A stretch of 25,162 nt of DNA from a virus: positions 1-25,162 of the IMG/VR virus record IMGVR_UViG_3300030107_003717, one strand, 5' to 3'. The notes below the pieces were generated by a model. The model was not told where the DNA came from and did not search any database. It worked only from the letters and a program-made list of their open reading frames with translations. How positions within the stretch are numbered: position 1 is the first letter of the stretch; every line of letters starts with the position of its first letter. Shown one piece after another: positions 21,571-25,162 of the stretch. The translations under genes and the position numbers were made by a program.

Positions 21571-21838
21571 AAAACCCTCTAAAAAAGATACACTTACTAC
21601 AGCTTTACAAAATAAAGCAGATAGAAGTCGTTACACTGTTGGCGATTTAAAAAAAGTTTATGAAAGAGGTGTTGCTGCATATTTAAGCAGCGGATCAAGG
21701 AATACTTCTGTTGGTGCTTGGTCTATGGGTCGTGTAAGTAGTTTTGTTTCAGGTGATGGAGGAGCAAGAAAAGCTGATATTGATATTCATCAAAATAGAT
21801 TAAAAAATCCAAAGAAGAAAACTAAAAAGAAAAAATGA
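21524..21838 (+). CDS. Small basic phage protein (DUF5872-like)
   Basis: A 104-residue protein from ATG 21524. A TTG three codons earlier is possible but less likely. After a Lys/Ser/Pro-rich N-terminus the core reads YTVGDLKKVYERGVAAYLSSGSR, then SVGAWSMGRVSSFVSGDG and a final Lys tail. I recall this core as the partner domain (DUF5872) of the previous gene. The two domains are often adjacent or fused, as here. It is coupled to the next gene by ATGA. Function unknown; a head-associated role is an inference from position. Confidence 0.65.
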   Translation: MPPKKRKSAKKTPSAKKPSKKDTLTTALQNKADRSRYTVGDLKKVYERGVAAYLSSGSRNTSVGAWSMGRVSSFVSGDGGARKADIDIHQNRLKNPKKKTKKKK

Positions 21839-21990
21839 AACTAACTACCAGACAAAAAAACACCCTTGCCAAACATCAGAAAGCTCACGGCCACACAAAG
21901 GCACATATGGATTATATGAAACGCAAGATGAGAGAAGGCATTAGTTTCACCGAGGCTCACAATATGGCGATGAGGAAAAAAGGCAAATGA
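21835..21990 (+). CDS. Small His/Met-rich helical protein
   Basis: A 51-residue protein from ATG 21835 to TGA 21988-21990, with ATGA overlaps on both sides. The pattern KLTTRQKNTLAKHQKAHGH, then HMDYMKRKMREGISFTEAH, has evenly spaced His and Met residues. Small proteins of this sort (LxKH...HTxxHM...MxxGxSFxxAH) are widespread near phage capsid genes, from memory. Could bind metal, but this is not shown. Confidence 0.6.
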   Translation: MKLTTRQKNTLAKHQKAHGHTKAHMDYMKRKMREGISFTEAHNMAMRKKGK

Positions 21991-22286
21991 CATTAAGTAA
22001 AAAAGAAAAGATAGAACGTAAGCTGAAAAAGTATGGCTTAACAGAAGTTAACAAAGCAAAACCAACTCCAAACCACCCAAGAAGTTCTCATGTTGTACTA
22101 GCAAAAAAGGGTGATGAGGTTAAATTAATTAGGTTTGGACAGCAGGGAGTCAAAGGTGCTGGCAAGAATCCAAGAACAAAAGCAGAAAAGCAGAGAAGAG
22201 CTAGTTATTACGCAAGACATAATGCCCAGAACCCAAATCCAACAATATTTTCACCGTTATTTTGGTCACATAAGGTCAAATGGTAA
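21987..22286 (+). CDS. Small phage protein with KLIRFGQQG motif (DUF6321-like)
   Basis: A 99-residue protein, coupled to the preceding gene. A Lys-rich N-terminal helix is followed by KPTPNHPRSSHVVLAKKGDEVKLIRFGQQGVKGAG, then KAEKQRRASYYARH, and SPLFWSHKVKW at the C-terminus. This layout is a conserved phage domain that I remember as DUF6321. No catalytic motif is obvious, but His, Lys and Arg are conserved in the family. It is the last of the small basic genes before the scaffold. Confidence 0.7.
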   Translation: MTLSKKEKIERKLKKYGLTEVNKAKPTPNHPRSSHVVLAKKGDEVKLIRFGQQGVKGAGKNPRTKAEKQRRASYYARHNAQNPNPTIFSPLFWSHKVKW

Positions 22287-22292
22287 TTTTCA

Positions 22293-22325
22293 CGATAATA
22301 TTATAAATAAATATTACGATTTTTT
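22293..22325 (+). promoter_or_regulatory. AT-rich hairpin with TATAAATA before the scaffold gene
   Basis: CG plus TAATATT (22296-22302) pairs with AATATTA (22310-22316) plus CG, with a bulged A and a loop of 7, followed by a T-rich stretch up to the ATG. The loop side includes TATAAATA at 22302-22309, identical to the T4-type late promoter box. It could be a late promoter, a weak terminator or an mRNA hairpin; AT-richness makes chance matches likely. Confidence 0.3.
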
Positions 22326-22997
22326 ATGTCAGAAGAGCCTATCAAGCCAAACCCTTCTCCTGAGCAATATGCAGCTTTACAGGAAGAACTACAAAAACTA
22401 AAAACTAATAATGCAAAATTGTTAGATCAGAACATAAAAGCAAAAGAAGCTGGCAAAGCTATCCCTCCAGATGTTGATGTAAATGCCTTGATTGCTTATA
22501 AGCAGAAAAAAGAACAGGAAGAACTTGAGGCACAGGGTAAATATGAGGAGGCAAGAGAAAAACTTGCAACCCAATATCGAGAGGCCGAAGAATCAAAAAA
22601 CAAAAGAATACAGGAACTTGAGCAAAGACAGAGAGAACTTGAAGTGGAAGCCCCTGCCGTCAGTGCATTAGCTGATGTGGTACATGATCCACAATATGTT
22701 TTGTCAAGAATAAACAGAGATCAACTTACAAGAGAAGCTGATGGCACTGTTGTTATTGTTGATGGTTATAACAGAACACCTGTGAAAGATTGGGCGCAAC
22801 AGAAGATGCCTCAATGGGTACAGAAAAACCCAAGACCACAGGGCGGTGGGGCTACAACAACCAAAGTAACTGCTGATGTAATTACAGGAGAAGCGAATCC
22901 ATTTGCGAAAGAATCTTTTAACTTAACTGAACAGGCTAGACTATATCGTACAGATATTAATAAATATAATATGCTCAAAAACGCAGTTAGCGGTTAA
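22326..22997 (+). CDS. Scaffold-like protein before the major capsid gene
   Basis: A 223-residue protein. Residues 1-15 are Pro-rich, 16-40 and 58-107 are Glu/Lys/Gln/Leu-rich helices of coiled-coil type, and 110-223 are less regular, with VHDPQYVLSRI, DGTVVIVDGYNRTP, Gly-rich GGGATTTK and a short helix at the end. This build and its place just before the major capsid gene are those of a capsid scaffold or assembly protein. No protease motif is seen. An alternative is a minor head protein. Confidence 0.75.
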   Translation: MSEEPIKPNPSPEQYAALQEELQKLKTNNAKLLDQNIKAKEAGKAIPPDVDVNALIAYKQKKEQEELEAQGKYEEAREKLATQYREAEESKNKRIQELEQRQRELEVEAPAVSALADVVHDPQYVLSRINRDQLTREADGTVVIVDGYNRTPVKDWAQQKMPQWVQKNPRPQGGGATTTKVTADVITGEANPFAKESFNLTEQARLYRTDINKYNMLKNAVSG

Positions 22998-23021
22998 TAT
23001 AAAGTTAACTTGTTTGTATGA

Positions 23022-23041
23022 GTTAGGTGTTGTCACCGAAC
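23022..23041 (+). promoter_or_regulatory. Hairpin upstream of the major capsid gene
   Basis: GTTAGGTG (23022-23029) and CACCGAAC (23034-23041) pair around a TTGT loop, with one A-G mismatch (7 of 8 positions). The 26 bp that follow end in a T-run before the capsid ATG, and no Shine-Dalgarno sequence is visible. It may stabilise or regulate the capsid mRNA; partial termination is also possible. Confidence 0.4.
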
Positions 23042-23067
23042 AGTAAAAATCATTAGTACATTTTTTA

Positions 23068-24105
23068 ATGGCTACATTAAGAAGTGATTTAATAATCCCT
23101 GAGGTTTTTACACCCTATCTGATTGAAGAAACAACTCAAAGAGATGCTTTCTTGCAGAGTGGGGTCGTGACACCTTTGGCAGAATTAAATCTATCCGCAG
23201 AAAGAGGCGGTGACTTTGTAAAGATTCCATTCTACAAAGCTAACTTATCTGGAGACTTTGAAGTTCTTACAGATTCATTATCATTAACACCTGGAAAGAT
23301 CACAGCCGATAATCAAATCGCTGCTGTCCTTCATAGAGGTAGAGCATTTAGTTCAAGAGACTTGGCTGCATTAGCAGTTGGTGGTGGCCCTGACCCAATG
23401 GCTGCTATCGCTCAGAAGATGGCTGCTTACGTTAATAACCAGAAGCAGAAAGATTTATTCTCTTGCTTAACTGGTGCCTTTGGCTCTATCAATGCAAACG
23501 ACAGCAACTCTGCTTTATTTGCTTTGACAATTGATTCAGAATCAGGAGACTCTCCAACAACATTAAGTCCAAGACACGTTGCAAAGGCACAGTCTTTACT
23601 TGGTGATCAAGGTCAGAAATTAACTGCTGTTGCAATGCACTCTAAAGTTTTCTATGACTTAGTAGAGAGAAATGCGATTGATCGTATTTATGACAACACT
23701 GGCGCACCTGACACAGCAGCAGCTTCAGGTAGCACAACAAGAGCATTTGATGGCCCAACTGCTGTTAATACCTTTATGGGTCTTAACGTAATTGTTTCTG
23801 ATGATGTTCCAACAACAGGTTCTGGTTCTTCCACTGAATATTCAACTTTCTTCTTTACACAGGGAGCAGTTGTTACAGGTGAGCAGGCACCAATCAGAAC
23901 ACAAACAGATAGAGATATCCTTGCTTTAGAAGAAGCAATGGCTGTTGACCTTCATTACATCTACCATCCAGTAGGTTTGAAGTATGCAGTATCTACTGTT
24001 AACCCAACTCGTACCGTATTAGAGACAGTTGCCTCTTGGTCGAAAGTGTATGAGACAAAAAACATCGGAATTGTCCGTGCTACTAACGTAAGTAACCAAG
24101 ATTAA
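23068..24105 (+). CDS. Major capsid protein
   Basis: A 345-residue coat protein. Segments typical of this HK97-fold branch are IIPEVFTPYLIEETTQRDAF near the N-terminus, GDFVKIPFY, AVLHRGRAFSSRDLAAL (about 86-102), LTAVAMHSKVFYDLVERNAID (spine helix region), MGLNVIVSDDVP, and YIYHPVGLKYAV near the C-terminus. No long pro-domain is present, which fits a separate scaffold upstream. Its place between scaffold and decoration-like genes agrees. The capsid call is firm; whether maturation involves cleavage cannot be judged. Confidence 0.92.
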   Translation: MATLRSDLIIPEVFTPYLIEETTQRDAFLQSGVVTPLAELNLSAERGGDFVKIPFYKANLSGDFEVLTDSLSLTPGKITADNQIAAVLHRGRAFSSRDLAALAVGGGPDPMAAIAQKMAAYVNNQKQKDLFSCLTGAFGSINANDSNSALFALTIDSESGDSPTTLSPRHVAKAQSLLGDQGQKLTAVAMHSKVFYDLVERNAIDRIYDNTGAPDTAAASGSTTRAFDGPTAVNTFMGLNVIVSDDVPTTGSGSSTEYSTFFFTQGAVVTGEQAPIRTQTDRDILALEEAMAVDLHYIYHPVGLKYAVSTVNPTRTVLETVASWSKVYETKNIGIVRATNVSNQD

Positions 24106-24107
24106 TC

Positions 24108-24473
24108 ATGGCTTCTATTTTTGAAATTGGTGCTGGTAGTTTAATCGGCCCAACAGACGGTGGTACTGTAACTCAGGCTACTAACAAATCAACAGGTGTA
24201 ACTCTTAATACTGAGAGTGGACAGATCACAATGAACAACGCTGCACTAGCTGACGCTGCTGAAGTATCTTTCACAGTTACTAACAGTAAAGTCGCTGCAA
24301 CAGATGTTGTCGTTGCTTGCCATGGTTCTGCTGGAACTGCTGGTGCTTACATCGTAAGTGCTAATGGAATTGCAGCTGGATCATTCAAGATCACAGTTTC
24401 TAACGTATCAGGTGGATCTTTAAGTGAAGCCATTGTTATTAACTATGTTGCTCTAAAGGGAGCATCTAGCTAA
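24108..24473 (+). CDS. Head decoration-like protein
   Basis: A 121-residue protein directly after the capsid gene. It has Ala/Gly/Thr-rich beta segments: GTVTQATNKSTGVTLNT, SGQITMNNAALADAAEVSFTVTNSKV, AGAYIVSANGIAAGSFKITVSNVSGG, and SEAIVINYVALK. This pattern is frequent in phages next to coat genes. It is thought to be a small decoration or head-stabilising protein, but I know of no proof. No signal peptide or membrane segment. Confidence 0.72.
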   Translation: MASIFEIGAGSLIGPTDGGTVTQATNKSTGVTLNTESGQITMNNAALADAAEVSFTVTNSKVAATDVVVACHGSAGTAGAYIVSANGIAAGSFKITVSNVSGGSLSEAIVINYVALKGASS

Positions 24474-24611
24474 ATGGGAATGTACGCTTTTAGGCGTATG
24501 AGAGCGAGGAATGAGGCTGCTCAAAAGGCAGCTTCATTAACTCCCACTCTTGAAAAGCCAAAACCAAAACCAAAGCCCAAGAAGGTGAAACTAAATGGCG
24601 ATAACTCTTGA
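24474..24611 (+). CDS. Small basic Pro/Lys-rich protein
   Basis: A 45-residue protein from ATG 24474, one base-run after the previous TAA, to TGA 24609-24611, overlapping the connector gene by 17 bp. MYAFRRMRARNEAAQKAASL is a basic helix, followed by a KPKPKPKPKK tail. Similar MYAxRR-type peptides lie after decoration genes in other phages, as I recall. Function unknown. Confidence 0.55.
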   Translation: MGMYAFRRMRARNEAAQKAASLTPTLEKPKPKPKPKKVKLNGDNS

Positions 24612-25155
24612 TGCAACTGTTGGTGGTGCAAATGCAAACACCTATATAACACTTGATGATGCAAACTCATTTATTGAAGGTTTAGTCCTCAGTGATGACG
24701 CTGCTGCATGGGATGGGTCAAGCAACGACAATAAAAATCGTGCATTGTTTACCGCAGCCCAAAGAATAGACAGAGAGAAGTTTTTGGGAGCTAGGGTAGA
24801 TGATACCCAGGCACTTGAATGGCCAAGATCTGGTGTTCGCAAACCAGACACTTATACAAATCTTTATGGCTTATCTTTTCCAAATAGATTAGTTGCTGAT
24901 TATTACACTGATACTGAAATTCCAGATCGTGTAAAAAATGCACAGGTAATTTTGGCTGTATATCTCAACAACAACAGGAACGGGTTGGAGTTAAGTGGTC
25001 TAGAAGATTTTGCAACTGTAAGCATCGGCAATATAAATGTAACCCCTAGATTTTATGGGGCAGTAGGTATTGATCGAATCCCACCTATAGTTGATCATTA
25101 CCTGATGGGTATTAGAATAGGTGGAAGAGCAAACTTATCAATCAAGAGGTCATGA
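24595..25155 (+). CDS. Head-tail connector (DnaT-like/gp6-type adaptor)
   Basis: A 186-residue protein whose N-terminal part, TYITLDDANSFIEGL, then NKNRALFTAAQRIDREKFLGARVDDTQALEWPRSG, matches the family often annotated as DnaT-like in phages, which acts as a head completion or connector protein. The central helix (IPDRVKNAQVILAVYLNN) is followed by a beta-rich end. It follows the capsid genes, as such adaptors do. The DnaT label is misleading here; a structural connector is more likely. Confidence 0.82.
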   Translation: MAITLDATVGGANANTYITLDDANSFIEGLVLSDDAAAWDGSSNDNKNRALFTAAQRIDREKFLGARVDDTQALEWPRSGVRKPDTYTNLYGLSFPNRLVADYYTDTEIPDRVKNAQVILAVYLNNNRNGLELSGLEDFATVSIGNINVTPRFYGAVGIDRIPPIVDHYLMGIRIGGRANLSIKRS

Positions 25156-25162
25156 AAATGGG
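25152..25162 (+). CDS. Start of the next structural gene (partial)
   Basis: An ATG at 25152 overlaps the connector TGA as ATGA and stays open to the window edge (three codons plus two bases). Coupling of this kind is the rule here, so a further head-tail gene probably begins here. Too little sequence for any assignment. Confidence 0.35.

Noticed and set aside
22302-22309. T4-type late promoter TATAAATA
   Set aside because: The match is exact, but the region is nearly all A and T, the same word occurs by chance in the AT-rich core at 15400-15407, and no T4-like late sigma factor is visible. Kept only as a low-confidence site.

Overview
This window is a piece of a tailed double-stranded DNA phage (or prophage) genome. 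It is AT-rich, packed with genes, and full of 1-8 bp start/stop overlaps. It carries an HK97-type head and packaging set, a Rad52/PD-(D/E)XK recombination pair, a prim-pol/VapE replication protein and an S74-terminated tail fibre. Several small virion-adjacent and signal-peptide proteins look like families I associate with marine cyanophages. A marine cyanobacterial host is therefore my best guess, from memory of families and not from a search. I see no integrase, DNA polymerase, endolysin, tRNA, CRISPR array or reverse transcriptase.

Layout. 1-3849 (+): the end of a tail gene, a 746-residue fibre with 31 exact 17-residue repeats and a self-cleaving S74 chaperone, then four small proteins, two of them with membrane segments. 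3850-4096: a convergent intergenic region that folds on paper into three consecutive long-stemmed RNA domains. 4087-6069 (-): a membrane protein and three exported proteins, two of which look paralogous, in an overlapping operon. 6116-6742 (+): three small genes. 6714-7202 (-): three small genes after a candidate terminator. 7263-9921 (-): a recombination operon (45-residue membrane peptide, unknown, zinc-ribbon protein, RecE-like nuclease, Rad52-like annealing protein, excisionase-like HTH, SSB). 9978-11571 (-): adenine-type DNA methyltransferase and two unknown genes. 11622-13074 (-): VRR-NUC nuclease and SNF2/DEAH helicase. 13133-15342 (+): ribbon-helix-helix protein and prim-pol/VapE protein. 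15276-15489: a dense array of ten GRGAAC elements around an AT-rich core, a candidate replication origin. 15548-25162 (+): ParB-methyltransferase, terminase small and large subunits, portal, head morphogenesis protein, seven small mostly lysine-rich genes, scaffold-like protein, major capsid, decoration-like protein, a small basic protein and a head-tail connector.

How it fits together. Two leftward promoters with the same architecture (duplicated GTTGAC boxes 10 bp apart, good -10 boxes, both 25 bp before an ATG) probably drive the methyltransferase cassette and the recombination operon. A divergent region at 13075-13132 with an 11-bp palindrome, next to a ribbon-helix-helix gene, probably controls the helicase and primase transcripts. 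Structural genes run rightward and continue past the window; the tail genes at the left edge are presumably the far end of that late block in a circular or permuted map.

The observations most worth follow-up are the three-domain structured RNA, the iteron-like array after the primase, the paralogous exported-protein operon and the duplicated-box promoters. Seventeen coding features shorter than about 60 codons or with revised starts were found by reading the DNA directly.
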